NCBI GenBank assembly: GCA_020055645.1
Contig: CM034550.1
Span: 17,621,001 to 17,685,000, forward strand
Reading direction: 5' to 3'
DNA length: 64,000 bases
Source: Tomocerus qinae
Taxonomy: Eukaryota; Arthropoda; Collembola; Entomobryomorpha; Tomoceridae
A model generated the notes under the pieces. That model did not search any database. It saw nothing but the letters and a program-made list of their open reading frames with translations, and was not told the origin of the DNA. Numbering within the stretch: the stretch's first letter is position 1; each line of letters starts with the position of its first letter. The position numbers and the translations under genes are program-made. Positions 1-12,718 of the stretch are shown here, piece by piece.

Positions 1-3000
1 TTGACCCGGTGTGTCATATTAGTTGGAAGTAGTTTTGTTAGTTGTATAGGTATAGAAGGAAGGAGCTACTTATTTATATGTAATGGTTTTGCTAATGCAA
101 TGAATTGGCATGGCACAAGTTATTTTCTAGATGGTATTTAGTAGAAAGTAGGAGAGGAATAGTATAGTCGTGTCTGTGCATCCCATTGGCAAGATAACAT
201 AAGTATCTGCATAATAAGGAGCATAGAGAGAGAGATCTGTGTGTGGTAAGTGTGCGTATGGTGCTTAGGTATGTTTAGGCAGTTAAGTTAGTATGTGATG
301 TGGATGTGATATTATATGATGGGAAATTCGGTGGAATGATATTACAAAGAGATATATTTATAAGGAGAAACTAGGATCTACCTTAAGAGAAGAACGTACA
401 ACGCTCATAAAGTTCCACAAGAACGTATAACTCAAAGGAAGAGAAAAACATGTTGAGCGTTGAGCGTGGGCCGTGTCTCTGTGTCGCGAAGAAAGTGATT
501 TATTAAATCATTAAATCTAGAAGGATGTTGCTCGCATCCGTTCCTTTTTATATATTCTTTGCATTTGCTCCGTTTTCCTTCGTTTCCCTCAAAAATACAT
601 AGCCATGTTGTTCCTAACTATTCTGGCTGGCTCTTTCTCCAATGCAATCTCTACATGTCTCAAATTCTCAATGTACAGATGTACATATTACTTATGTACT
701 GCTTTACTCGTAATGCAACTTAGCTCTCCGAAACCTACAAGCCACATATATTCACACCGCACACATCATAGTAATAGTAGAATACAGTTTTGTGCTACTT
801 CCCCCAACAAACTGTTTTCTACATACAAATATATTTCTAATAGGTCCTAGCTAGTGTTAGGCTAATGGCAAGCGACAAGATGCAATATCCACCAAAGACA
901 TTTCTTTCATTCAATAATATTGCGCATTAATGTTTTGCGTTGAGAAACTATACCTACTGGGATGTTATGAAATGTCTACGAGTGTCTATGAATGAATATC
1001 TTTATTTAATGTCTGTTTCTTTGTGTGTCGGTATTGCAAAAAATTGCAATATCATTGGATAGATATTCATTTCGTCTATTTCGCAAGTAGTCCATTTGGT
1101 TCCTTTGGCATGGCTTTACGTTATGTGCTAATGTCCGCTTTAAAATTCTATGAAACATCTTTGTGATCAATGCAATGGCACATCCAGCCTTGTTCTATGC
1201 TCATAAAATGAAAACCGAAAGAATATTATTTAGTTTGAGTAATTCTATAAGTATACAAGGGATATCTCTACACACAACGATTATGTACATGGTTCACGTA
1301 TGTACTTGAGTGAATAGTGCACTCGCTATTATTGGCTAGCTTTACTTTGCTCTGACTTTAGTTATGCACAAAACCAGATAAGTCCTATCACTAGAATACT
1401 CTAAGCATTATGTCAACTCATGCATACGAGCAATAGCTTCTTATGATAAAGATTTCCTATATAGTTACTATGACTTGGCATAGTCTCTTTTCTCATTTTC
1501 TGGTTCTAGTGTACTACTTGTGTATAGAAGACAAGGAGAATATTTCCCCATGAATTCAAATGGGGTAATTTAAATACATATTTACATTATGCATTATAAG
1601 TACCTACACTACACAAGTGAGGTATGTACGCAGCACTCGAAGATAGAAAATTATGTGAGATTTTTCGGGTTTTGGTGCATTAGCCAAATTTTTGCGGTAC
1701 ATTCCCATACTTATGCCACGGTGATTACAGATGACTGATAGACAAAGTCAGGGAGCGAAAGAGTGTACATGAATATTTTATACCAGCGCATACATTCATA
1801 TCCCTGCCACTTCCAATGTGCTTTACTTTCATTCCATCCATGCACACAACTCCAGAACGTTGAGTCTATACCTAACTACATTCTTGAACTTATACTTAAT
1901 GGGAGCTAATAAGCACACTTTACCCCCAAGCTGTCTATCTATATCAACGTAATTCACATATTTTATATGACAATGATTGAATATATAAATATATAATGTT
2001 GCATCTGTACTGAAACTCAGTGTGTTTTAAAACACACTGGAGGGTAACACTCACTCCAAGATAAACCAAATTGTCAAGTACTAAATTCCAGTTCCCGAAG
2101 ATTACAAAGTGTCGAATTTTTTAACCATTAGTATTAGATTGTGTTGCTTTAACATCATATTTCGTGTATTTCATGGTTTAAAATATAACTTTATCGAATT
2201 ATATAGGTTTTCTTCTTCATTTAGGTGCAAGTAATTTTTACCTATATTTACAATATCCTATACACACTGAATTCAGTCAGAAAATGGTTTCATTGAACCT
2301 CTGTACTTATATTTGAAAATCCTGAGTTTAAATACACACTAGTGTGTTTTGAAGACATAAAGTTGCAATGTACACTACAATAACAAATACGTAGGTATTT
2401 ACATTTCATACGACAAAAGATATCCATAGAAGAAATGAACCTTGAACATATCCTCGCATTTGAAAAGCGGAAATATGGCATAAAAACGATTGTGTATATG
2501 TTTAGTTAGAAAATAATGTGAAAGACAGAAAGCAATAGGTAGGAGTAGTAGTAGGTGGAGTGAGTAAGGTTTCCATTAGGAGTCTAAATTCCAGGGCTCC
2601 ATGTGTTTTTCCACATTTCGCTAATTTGTGAGATTTAGTGAGAGAAGGGCAGGGCATTTATGTGTATGATGGTGCACACTTTCGTTTGTATCTCTCAAGG
2701 GACTCTGTGAATCTACTGCCGTGCCAAGCAAAGTATGTATAGTGTTTTGCTATGTATTCCTGCCTCTGCCGTACTTTTGTACATATTTTGCTGAGTAAAC
2801 TTTTACATACTAGGTCTGTGTACTCACGTCCTGCCGCTATTTACAAATATTGTGTATAGGAGTATTAGGAATTATCCATGTGAGTAAATGTACTTACCTA
2901 TAGTAGTACTGCAACATACCATCATGAGGAGAGTACTTAATGTTCATGAACGCTGCTGCTGCAGCCACATAGAGTTAAATGGATACATATACCTACATTA

Positions 3001-4101
3001 CATTAGTTGTATCGTATACATGTAAAGTAATGCACATAATGTTTAGTTTAGTTATTTTCTAGTTTCCGCAAGGCAAAACTTTTCGTTGCGGTCCAGTCCA
3101 CCATCGTTGTTCTTCGGTGTGGGGCTTATAGGAAGGAAGGACGGAAGGAAATGGTAGTCATTGTATTCCCCACTTGTCTGCAATGGACGTAAGCAAAAAC
3201 CGAGAGAACTAAACGACCAAAGATCTCGTAAACTCACTCAGTTAGCTTTCATTCATGCTGTTCACTTATTATTGCGACTTGCCCTATACTCTATAATAAT
3301 ATATTCCAATATTTTCATCTCTACTGTTTATATTTATGCTATTTCCTAACTAATAATACTAATAAGTGGGATCTACTTTTCCTTTTCTCTCTCTACTACA
3401 CTTTCACTTCGGTTACACAATTAAAATCATATATCACTTTCACTTCCTTGCCTTTTCGACCATCAGATCACTGAGCTCATTTCCACTTTCCAACTTCCAA
3501 CAATAGAATAGAACCAGAAATAAAGCTTTATTTTCTCATACTTTATTGTCCTCTACGCAGTATTTATGTTTACATTTATACATTACTTGGAATAATCATT
3601 ACCAACTAGCAAAAAGTGATGTGTACACTAAATTGCTTTGTTTCTCCGAACACTAAATTGGTTTTCTTTGAATTTCCTAATTATAATGTCCTTGTTTTTC
3701 CATCATTTTGCTATAAAATCATCATTTTTTTCATAAACTTTGCAATGAATGGAAACATGAACCATGCTACTGCATTTACATTTTCTACACGATGATACAC
3801 TTGATGATACACCATAGCGGAGAAAAAACTGATAAAATGATCTTGACAACACGATGTATATCACGTTTCCAAGGACTGAGTGCTAATTTACAGTTTCGTA
3901 ATTTTGCATGATTCCGAATTTGTGTAATAATACTGCAGTATAACCTTGTAAAGTGATCTTAGGTCATTCTGTGCTAGATTTTCTTCAAAATTTAAAATTA
4001 TAGTGCTAAAATCAGAATATTTCTCTTTTGAATTTATAATACCAAAATTCTTGTTAAAAAGGAAAATAATCTTGTAAGGGCGATTAAAATTGTTATTATA
4101 A
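1..4101. other. Upstream stretch without a recognised gene
   Basis: AT-rich DNA with only short, unremarkable open frames in all six frames. A perfect 22-base palindrome lies at 2018-2039 and a 14-base one (ACACACTAGTGTGT) near 2333-2346. The last few hundred bases should hold the promoter and 5' untranslated region of the gene starting at 4102, but I see no clear TATA box or other element to point to. Confidence 0.6.
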
Positions 4102-4979
4102 ATGGCCCGTAGAATAAAAAATGATGATCATGATCTTCTGCAATGGACAAAGAAATTTTCTAAAAAGAAAATTGATATGACACTGCCACGGCTCCGGATT
4201 CAAGATTACATGCAGGAAGATCCTGACCGTTGGATAATAAACACAACTTTAAATCGATTAAAAAGCAGTGCAATGCAAAAGTATGTGAAAGTTGAAAATG
4301 ATGGAACCGTTGTAGATATGCTTTCTCTGAATTGTTTGGAAGATCTCGGAGATGAAATCCGTCGTAGGAGGATTGAAAGCGACACTGACCAATTTTCAAA
4401 TCCGTCATATGATATCACAGAAATTAGCACTCCAATTGAATCCCCCACTACTAAAAGTAACAGTCTAGAAGTTTTCCTTCCTCCAAGTGCAATATCAGAA
4501 AACGATAGATATTCTAGGGAAAACGATGCATTAATTTTTGGGAACGAATATTTGACGGATGAAGAGATTGACAAACGTCTCAATGAATATATTGCATTGG
4601 AGAATCCGGATCAAAAATATTTTAGTTCTACAGTGAAAGTATTTTCAGATAGTTCAGTAACAGAAACAGATGACAAGCATGAGGAACCCGTTGAATTAAA
4701 GAAACTTGAAAATGCATATGTACAAACTCAACCTGAAACAGTTCAGGATATTCTTCTAACTCCAGTGCCGGGTCCCGGATTTCGAATGGCACAAGTGGCC
4801 CACCCGTATGATGTATTAGAACATGGACGACGCCTACCATCAGTTTATTTTCTCCGACCACGCGTCAGAATTTTCTCTGGTTTTCCTCACTGTCAACAGT
4901 TTTGGTGTCGACAAGGATATCCTATACCTGTACCTCCTCCTTCAAAACGAAACACTTTCTTCGATACTGCTCTTCTCAG
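4102..4979 (+). CDS. Exon 1 of the alpha-crystallin domain gene
   Basis: 878 bases, 292 codons plus two bases (AG). Encodes the whole N-terminal region, beginning MARRIKNDDHD, with acidic Ser/Thr-rich middle and a Pro-rich end (PIPVPPPSKR). The donor is CTCAG|GTAAGT. Confidence 0.8.
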
Positions 4980-5737
4980 GTAAGTACCCAACAATAATAA
5001 TATTCTAACCCAGAAGAATCTATTATAATACCAAACATATGGCCACATGGTCAAAGTTTAATCTGCGTATTTCATTGTAATGGTGCTAATACTATCTTTT
5101 ATACAATTTCAGTACACGTCATCCGAAGGCCAAAATGTTTCCATTTCGAGTCAGAAGCTACAAATCTAACATGACGAAATTTCTTGCTGAAGAACTAATT
5201 TTCGTCGTGGAGGGCAGGAACATTTTCGTAAGTACAATTTTCCCATAGATATATAATAAGGTAACCTAAGGTTTCCTAAGTCTGTGAATTTTCCATAACC
5301 GCTATATAGTTGTAAAGTAACACACAAAACCAAACTTTCCTAACTACCTTACCAAAGTGGCAGGTGGAAATATCAAGAAATGAGTTTCTAATGTATAAAA
5401 TAGCATTTTATATTACTGTACACCGAAATTGTGCTTCCTGTGTACTGTACTACGCAATTATTTGGATTGATTTGTTGTTTATTCAATGGTATCTGTGCTG
5501 TAGAGAATAAATGAAATGGGAATGTTCTTCGAGCCGGACGGAATGAGCTAATATTTTGTTTTGGGACAGGTGACTGGTGAAAAGCGTAATGAAAATAAAG
5601 TAATTCGTACGGAGACAGAAGAGATTTGTTTGCCGATGGACCTGGACTTGAATTACCTCCGTGTAGCTCGAACAAATGGAGGAGAGATTATTTTTGAAGA
5701 GTTGTGGGAATATGATAGCAATACTAAGGCTAATTGA
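4102..5737 (+). CDS. Alpha-crystallin (sHSP-like) domain protein with long acidic N-terminus, three exons
   Basis: Exons 4102-4979, 5113-5227 and 5570-5737 join to 387 codons (386 residues plus TGA). Donors are GTAAGT and GTAAGT; acceptors are TTTCAG and GGACAG. Phases agree: AG|T gives Ser at the first junction and the second falls between codons. The ATG is preceded directly by an in-frame TAA, which fixes the start. Residues about 1-290 are charged and Ser/Thr/Glu-rich with a late Pro-rich stretch, probably mostly disordered. Residues about 300-380 read like an alpha-crystallin domain: FLAEELIFVVEGRNIFVTGE matches the 'F.PEEL.V.V....I.V.GKHE' strand pair, and ICLPMDLDLNYLRVART matches the 'F.LP..VD...V.A.L' strand pair. 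Typical sHSPs are 150-220 residues, so this one is long. No signal peptide or membrane segment is seen. A chaperone role is inferred from the fold only; an outer-dense-fibre-like structural role is an alternative. Confidence 0.75.
5113..5227 (+). CDS. Exon 2 of the alpha-crystallin domain gene
   Basis: 115 bases; first base completes Ser. Encodes FPFRVRSYKSNMTKFLAEEL and the following strand, the first half of the alpha-crystallin domain. Acceptor ACAATTTCAG, donor TTTTC|GTAAGT. Confidence 0.78.
5570..5737 (+). CDS. Exon 3 of the alpha-crystallin domain gene
   Basis: 168 bases, 55 codons plus TGA. Begins VTGEKRNENKVIR and ends WEYDSNTKAN. Carries the second half of the domain, including the LPMDLD motif. 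The I-X-I/V tail motif of many sHSPs is not evident. No AATAAA is seen close downstream; the next one (6795) lies beyond the foldback element. Confidence 0.75.
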   Translation: MTGEKRNENKVIRTETEEICLPMDLDLNYLRVARTNGGEIIFEELWEYDSNTKAN

Positions 5738-5874
5738 ATGAACAGAGTTTGGATTTTGTGATGTAGATCCTTCTTTTGTGTGCCTTTGATGTTTTAGTCT
5801 ATGAAAATGGGTCCCACTTTCATATAATATTATGCTTTGTCAAAAGTGTATCAATTTCGTCATAGTGATTACAT

Positions 5875-6195
5875 GGAACGACTCCTACGAGGGAATCACT
5901 CCTAAAAGACTTTACTCCTAAAGGACTCCTACAGCCAGCTAATACTATGTCCAGTCCAACTTAATCATGCAATAACAGCTTAAGATTGTCTTAACAGTTA
6001 ACTAACATTAAAGATATTGAAAATTAAACTGATTTGTAAACCCATCGAATAGTCACGATTAAATGTGGTATAAAGGGTAACTCTAAAATAATTAAAAACA
6101 ACCAGTTAATACATTGCATTGGAGGAAGAAGCACTTTTTAGGAATCCTTTAGGAGTAAAGTCTTTTAGGAGTGATTCCCTCGTAGGAATCGGTCC
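5875..6195. mobile_element. Foldback / MITE-like element with ~55-base inverted ends
   Basis: The left end 5875-5930 (GGAACGACTCCTACGAGGGA...) returns as its reverse complement at about 6141-6195 (read inward GGACCGATTCCTACGAGGGA) with a few mismatches. Within each arm the words ACTCCTAAA and ACTCCTA recur. The interior of about 210 bases is AT-rich and noncoding. No convincing target-site duplication is visible, so the family is not assigned. It lies about 140 bases past the stop of the gene at 4102-5737, so it could form a hairpin in that gene's 3' untranslated region. Confidence 0.7.
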
Positions 6196-9100
6196 CTGAC
6201 AGCCAACAAGCTGCTTCGTTAGTGTTTTTGAAAATGAAATCGAATTACGGTTAAAATTAGAATTTACACAAAATGAGAATTGTCATAGTATGTAAATAAT
6301 AGAAATGCACAAAAGTAGGTCGAGAGTGACATTGCTATCTGATTTGGTTTTATTAGAATAACAAACACTTCAGATTAGCCAATACATTCATTTCCATTGA
6401 AAATTTACTCTTTGGTAGACAACAATCAGTGAATGCTTGTAATTTTATTAACCTTTTTGTGACTTATACTTTTCTGCTTGTGCAATTTTGACTCATCATT
6501 CTAATTCAGTGTATATAGTTAGACAGAGTTGGTATGTATTATGCAATAGCCCAACAAAAAGCGAAATGTATTTAAACAACTAGGTTATAGTAGTTAGCTT
6601 ATATAGTATTTTCTGTTATGGCTAACAAAGTGACTAGTATAGTTTACTGCAGCGTCTGTAATTCAGGTTCTGGAAGGTTCGGGTACATGAAGGGGAAGTG
6701 CATTTCTCTGTGTCTCATATTCACATCTGTATTTCCCCTGAGCCTGTGAAACGAATAATACGAATATAAAATTCTGAGTGAGTAGCTGGCATTTAATAAA
6801 CTTATTTTGCTAGGAAATCTTATGTTATGCTTATTGTATGTATATAAATGTAAATTGTATATCTGTACACAGCTTTGCTGTAGCTGATGTGTTAAACAAA
6901 CCTTGGGTTACTTTACATTTAGGTACTCATCTAAAATCAAGTTCTGTTCTGTGTCTGGTGCAAGAGTACCTCTTTCCAACGTGGGTATTATTTTGTACAG
7001 TCTGCCAAAGTGGAGTGTGGCTCTTTGATCCGAATCAGCATAATTAAAATCCACTCGTCGACTCCTAGAGTCTGCACTAATGTACCAACAATGCCCATAC
7101 AAATACATTTCTAAGCCGAGGCCTACCTGACTGTTTCTCTAGGCAAATGTACTTTCAACGTAAAATTAAGTCTCACAATGGACTACGATGGAATCCCTTC
7201 TCTGAATTGAAAATTCTCTAATATCTGTCTTCTGGATCCAAAGTAACATGATTTCCATATAGTTTTACACTATATTCTTTGAGAATTTTGTGTATTTAAT
7301 AATCTCATAGTTTTACCGTTGGGTACTCAGTAGTAGTAGTAGTTTATAGGAGACAGCAGGTACCTTGTGCACACTACCATATCAGGTGCTAATCTAATTA
7401 GTCTGCATTAATTTATTGTATAAGCTTGCTATGTATACTATTTAAGCCTCTTGAGAATACAAATGCAGCACAAGACTCAACTCGAACTGGACTACCCATT
7501 CAATGTAACCGGAGGCACAGACGTAGTCTTTAGTGTTATTTTCAGATTTTACCATAAAATTATTCTACTCTGTGTACAGCTACTTACAAACCTACTCGAC
7601 TCCATAGGCTGCATAGTTTTCCCTGCATTGCTTTTCTAAAATTCCAGGTACGTTACGCAATCACTTTAAGTAGATATTAATATACTCTGCGTAAAATAGA
7701 TAAGAGATAAGCACACTACGAAATGGGATTTGGATTTTAATAGCCTAGTAATGTAATAACATCACCAGTTTCTTAATAGTATTCAGAAACAAGGTTTAAT
7801 CCAGGTAGAAGTAAAAATCGGAGTTATCGGAAGAGTATATAGTAATAGGGAAAAAATGATAATTTATATAAAAGATCTAAAACAATTCTGGACAATTAAA
7901 TAGCAAAACTATCGCGTCAGTTTTTAAATCCTTGACGAAAACATTTATTATGTAAGTACATTTGTATAAGATGTAATAAATAACAGCATGTAAGGTATAC
8001 GAAATTCTACTATACATAATTGTACTAGTAGTTGGGGATAGTAAAAAATATACAATATATTTAGTACCTATATAGCTGTTCTCCGAAGTTTGGTGTGAGG
8101 GTTGGATAGAGTTTGTATCTGGTAAGAATGATTAAAACTCAAACAGGTTTCTGATGCTCAACTTTCACCTCTGAGTGTAAGTAATGCAGGTGATAATCGT
8201 GTATAAGGGAAAGCCAGATATCTTTTAAATCTTAACTACAGTTTTACTATTTCATTCTGTATAAAAAGTTTGTTGATGATAGGAAAAGACGAGGAAAGTG
8301 AGTTGGACAGAAAAGTTTTTCGGATTGAGGGATTGTGAAGCACATCGCATGCAACTTATACATAGTGTAGTAGATGTAGTAGGCTAAGTCACTCATATTA
8401 TTATGCTTGAATAAAGATAACTTTTCAGTTGAGTATACTAAAGTTTCTGAGCTTCTGGAATTGTTGAACATAGGTAAATGTATAGGAAACCTACTTGTAG
8501 TAATACTTACAAGTGCTAACACCTTTTGAAAGCATAAGCTACCTTTTGTGTATACAGTAGTCAAGAAGGGAGTAGTAGAAAAGAATCAAAAGTGAAAATA
8601 TATAAAACGTTTCATATGTTGCCTCTCTTTGATATAGACATATTTAGTATAGACATTTGAGTGTGGAGAAAGCTAAGCTTAAAGAAAAGGAAATACTTAG
8701 ACGTACAAAATACAATAGGAATGTTTCAACTTTTTCTTGCTTACCAATTCTACTTTTATATTTACTTCGCTTAAAATTCCACCGAGTAGCAATGAAACAG
8801 AATCCTAACCCTAAACCAAAAAGTTATCTGAAAGAAGCCAAACCGCACCTACGGACTAACATTTTCACGTTTTTTTTTCTTTTCTTTCACCCACAATAGG
8901 GAAATTCCCCCTTCCCGCACAACTACTACTTTAAGTTGCAACTTTAACAACTGAATTGGATTATATTTTAAAGACGGAGAAGAGAACAAGAAAGAAGCAT
9001 CTGTAGAAAAACTTGTTCTTTTCCAAACTACTACTAACCTTACCATATTTTATAACTAATATGTCTAGGTAGTACAGATCTGAACTTTTACATAATATTT

Positions 9101-10425
9101 TAATGCAAGTCTTAATGTTGTATAAATGAAGAAAAGGAAGATTCTTAGTTATGACATGTTTTCTTTATCTGTAGTCTACTATCTGCGCCCTATGTAGGTA
9201 TTATTATTATATTACTGTCATAACTAGTCTAAACCCAGTTTAAACTAACTTGGAAAGACACCCGGCGTCCCTAGCTCGTAGAATACACTTCCTCCCAGTT
9301 AAGTTATAAGACCATCCTGCTCCATTCCACATGCACCTATACATTACAATTCACTAACATGTAAGAGAGTAGCGCTTCCAGCAAAGTTTTCCTCACTCAG
9401 GATAAACCGAGAGGATGAATGTAGATCATGTATCACTAGCTACTTTAGTTATAGTTAGCACATGGATTTCTAAAGATGAGAACAACGCACTTCATATAAC
9501 ATCAGTTAAATTTAAACTTTACTACATTCCCCATCATTCTATCCCATTGGGTATTCCCATTTTACGTTTCCCTTTTTAACTCTATTTAGACTATATTCCT
9601 ACTACACACACATAGGCACAGTTAACTTCAGAACAGCACCATTGCCTCCTGTCATGTCATGTCTCTTTTAGTCAACTCTAGTCTTCTCTGGGATTTAAAA
9701 TCCTCAGTTTTACATTTTCCATATCATAGAGAGACGCAGCTAGCAGAGTGCGGGCATCATTCCTGATGTAAAGTAATTCGAGACCTCGACGGGCGTATAC
9801 ATACATTAAGTAGTTCCTCGAAGGTACCAACTTACGTAAGGGGACTCCAATTTTCACAATTTTCTTGTATACGGACTTTCAAAGTAGACGCACATCACTC
9901 TCTTAATGTAACTTGTAAATTATGCATGTTGACAAATTAATAGTGCAACATAAGAAACTCAGCCTTTACTACGAGTTTGAGTTTTTATAAGATATACCTC
10001 AGATATAATTATAATTATATATAACTTATACTAATATTGTCTTTATCATACAGTGCTAAATAAATACCTAGACATTGTTGAGTCATAAGACAGAACATAA
10101 AAATGGAAATTATTATCGCTAGCACGTTAAACGTATGGTATAAGAGTTGCTTTATACATACTTGGTACATAATATTTAATAAGTACAAGAGCTACTTTGC
10201 ACAGACTCAACTCGTAAGAGTGAAAGTTAAGTGTGCGAGGAGAAAGTGGATGCTTTCCATTTAACTCAAAAATGATGTGTGTGGAGAAGTAAAAGCCTAA
10301 TTTAGAAAGTACATACATATAGGTACCTATTTTCTAAAATTTTGTTTTGCTATTATATTAGTTGAAGAGTCTGAGTAAGACTCTACATAACTTTTTGAAC
10401 ATTTCATAATGTATCCTAAAGAATA
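6196..10425. other. Gene-less AT-rich stretch
   Basis: Only short open frames without recognisable domains. A short AGT trinucleotide run lies near 7328-7342. An AATAAA at 6795-6800 could in principle serve the upstream gene, but it is more than 1 kb past the stop codon. Confidence 0.5.
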
Positions 10426-10635
10426 CAGGGTGATTTTTGCAACATTTTAGCACAACTTTCTCTTTTCATGTACTAGCAAATCAAGAAACTCTCTCGGGAC
10501 AGTCGCCACTTTCACTAACATGCATGATTTTTATTTCAGATGCAGGAGTACATTAATTTTTCAGTTCTTATTGCCAGTGAAAGTTGTCTTTTGCATGGTG
10601 AAAGTAGTAGTAAGCGTGATTAAAAAATCTCCCTG
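10426..10635. mobile_element. TA-flanked miniature element (Tc1/mariner-like MITE)
   Basis: The left end CAGGGTGATTTTT and the right end AAAAAATCTCCCTG are inverted copies with one or two mismatches, and each is bordered by TA (10424-10425 and 10636-10637). The 210-base length, short ends and TA border suit a Tc1/mariner-type MITE. Nothing coding lies inside. The family assignment rests only on the TA duplication, which is weak in AT-rich DNA. Confidence 0.6.
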
Positions 10636-10637
10636 TA

Positions 10638-11912
10638 TTTACTATGAATAATACATTTTTCGTAGAAGACCATGTCCAAAATGGGGAGAGAGAGTTTACA
10701 TTTGGTAGAAGTAAAAGTTATTATTTAAGCAGTTAGACACATGAAAAGGGAATAGTATTTACTTTACTGTGCAAGTAACTGAATGGTAAATGAGGTCCGT
10801 TAATAATGCAAGTAGAACTTAAAGTTCAAAAGCAGTTAAAGTTTGGTTTGGGAACGAAATGGAATATCAAAGTAAAGAAGAGAAATCAAAGTAGCGAATA
10901 AACGTTTCTTAAATCAAGTCGGCAGAGAAGTTCAGAGGATCTTGCGTATATTATTAGTATTTAGAAAGGACATGGACATTGGAGATATGAAATTTAGATT
11001 CACTCATGAGAAAGGTTGAAGTTAAACAGTCAGAAGTATAGGTTTAGTAGCATTGTGAGCTATTTGAAAGCAAGTGAAATGAGATGAGAGTGAAATGAAT
11101 TTCCATTCGGAGAAATTTCAATGGATTCCTTTTCTAATGTAGTCAACCGCAAATAGGTCGTTTTGCAATATGATAATGATAGAGTTGCTTATTTCAGTAG
11201 ATATAGAGTGTTTGACTTGAGCCAAAAGAAAATGTGCACTCAAAGGAAATAGTACTAGTGACTTGTCGACCGACTAAATTCTACTACACTAATGTTAAGT
11301 GTCTCCTTCTCATGTTAATGTGGTTTTATGCTACGGAGATGATGATGATTATTATGTGATGATTATATGATGATGACAAACTTCAACCTTCAAAGGAACT
11401 TTCAAGTGACAACTACATTATTCACCACTTTAGCCAAATTCAACTCTTTCACCTTCAACTTCCCAACCCCAACCCACTATCAAAGTTTGAGAAATTCCTT
11501 TCGGGAAATGTATTATTAATATTCTGTATTTTATTTAGGCCTTTATCAACCCACAACTTTTGACATCATTTTTACTTTGTCATTGTGATTTCGAAGATTA
11601 TCTTCTATAGACTTCTTAACAACAATTTTCTCTCTCACAACTGCCAGATCTGTAAATTGTGGTAGAATACTTATTTTTTAATGTGCCCAAATTAAATACA
11701 TGGCGTGAATTAAAATATTCTAAATTCAAGAAAAATCTATATTTTGATACGAAAATTCGGCACGTTAAAGGTGATGGTATACAGTTAAAAAGTCCAGATT
11801 GTTTATGCCACAAATGGGGATGTTGCTATACGTATCTAACACAAATAGTATCAACTAAACTAAGTCAAAGTACATGCACAGAGCCCGTCTAGTTTCTGTT
11901 TATGGAAGTCTA
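10638..11912. other. Gene-less stretch before the element island
   Basis: No recognisable coding segment. A GATGAT-rich simple stretch lies at about 11337-11380. Confidence 0.45.
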
Positions 11913-12180
11913 GGCTATTTAGGCCAATCCAATTAGGCCAATAGGCAAAACCCATTTAGGCCAAACCAAAAACTCTGAAAACCCATTTAGGCCAAAAAAA
12001 GTGACCTTTTAGGCCAAAACTTTATTTGCGCAGGAATTAGTCACATATAGTAAATAATCAATGGAAATGTGTAAGTTATTCAACATTTTGCAATATTTAA
12101 GAACGTTTTAGAGAATATATAAGTAATTTTAAGCAAATAGTGTAATAATGTAGAAATGCACACATAATTTGAGCTAAAAT

Positions 12181-12429
12181 TCAATTCAAATTAATTCTTT
12201 TGGTGATATAAATTCTGGCACAGGCTCGAAGAAAGTCAATACGTGATTTGTTGTAGTATTGCATGACTTGAAAACGAATTCTCTTGTCCAATCTCAGGTA
12301 ACGGGGCAGTCGAGATGGGGTTTCCCCTTGTGCAAATTGTTCTAGCATAATGGAGCAATGCTTATGTTCTGATTGCAACAGTGGTATGAGTTTCCAAATG
12401 GGCGGATGAGCCTTGTCGACACCTGACAC
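12181..12429 (-). pseudogene. C-terminal tail remnant of a FLYWCH-MULE protein
   Basis: The frame reads IWKLIPLLQSEHKHC, then a QFAQGETPSRLPRYLRLDKR stretch and RIDFLRACARIY. This resembles the tail downstream of the FLYWCH domain in insect FLYWCH-type proteins (WKFI...KEQ...Q...P....Y...R...Y......FLRG.AH). It has a possible acceptor (GTGTCAG) at its start, but the phase does not match the donor at the end of the FLYWCH frame, so simple splicing of the two does not give a continuous frame. The family resemblance is from memory. Confidence 0.45.
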
Positions 12430-12496
12430 ACAGCCTTACCAACAACTGTGTATTATTTTAGCTAAAAATTAAAATTACAATACAATTAAATTGTAC

Positions 12497-12718
12497 TTAC
12501 TGTATCGCATCCGGTGGATGATTATGACCAATTTTCCCATTTATAATGTCCCCATTCAACAAATCTTCAATCAGCGATGCTGTACATTTTCTACTGTTTC
12601 TTTCGGTGCACCTCCAATATTTTTTATTTTTAATAACAATTTTTATGGTATAAGAAAACCCTTCTTGGTAGAGTTTTTCTTGCTTAGCACGCTTACGTCC
12701 GCCATCCATGGTAAGCAA
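12497..12718 (-). CDS. FLYWCH zinc-finger fragment inside the MULE-like element
   Basis: Residues about 18-68 show the FLYWCH pattern: an aromatic GFSY start, then KKYWRCTERNSRKCTAS, a spacer, and GHNHPPD. The metal ligands C-x(n)-C-x(n)-H-x-H (YWRC, KCTA, HNH) are all present. A start codon (ATGGATGGCGGACGTAAGCG) lies close upstream in the same frame. The frame runs up to a good donor (GATACA|GTAAGT), suggesting that an intron follows. The role in the parent transposon is DNA binding; any role here is inference. Confidence 0.75.
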   Translation of the reverse strand: MLTMDGGRKRAKQEKLYQEGFSYTIKIVIKNKKYWRCTERNSRKCTASLIEDLLNGDIINGKIGHNHPPDAIQ

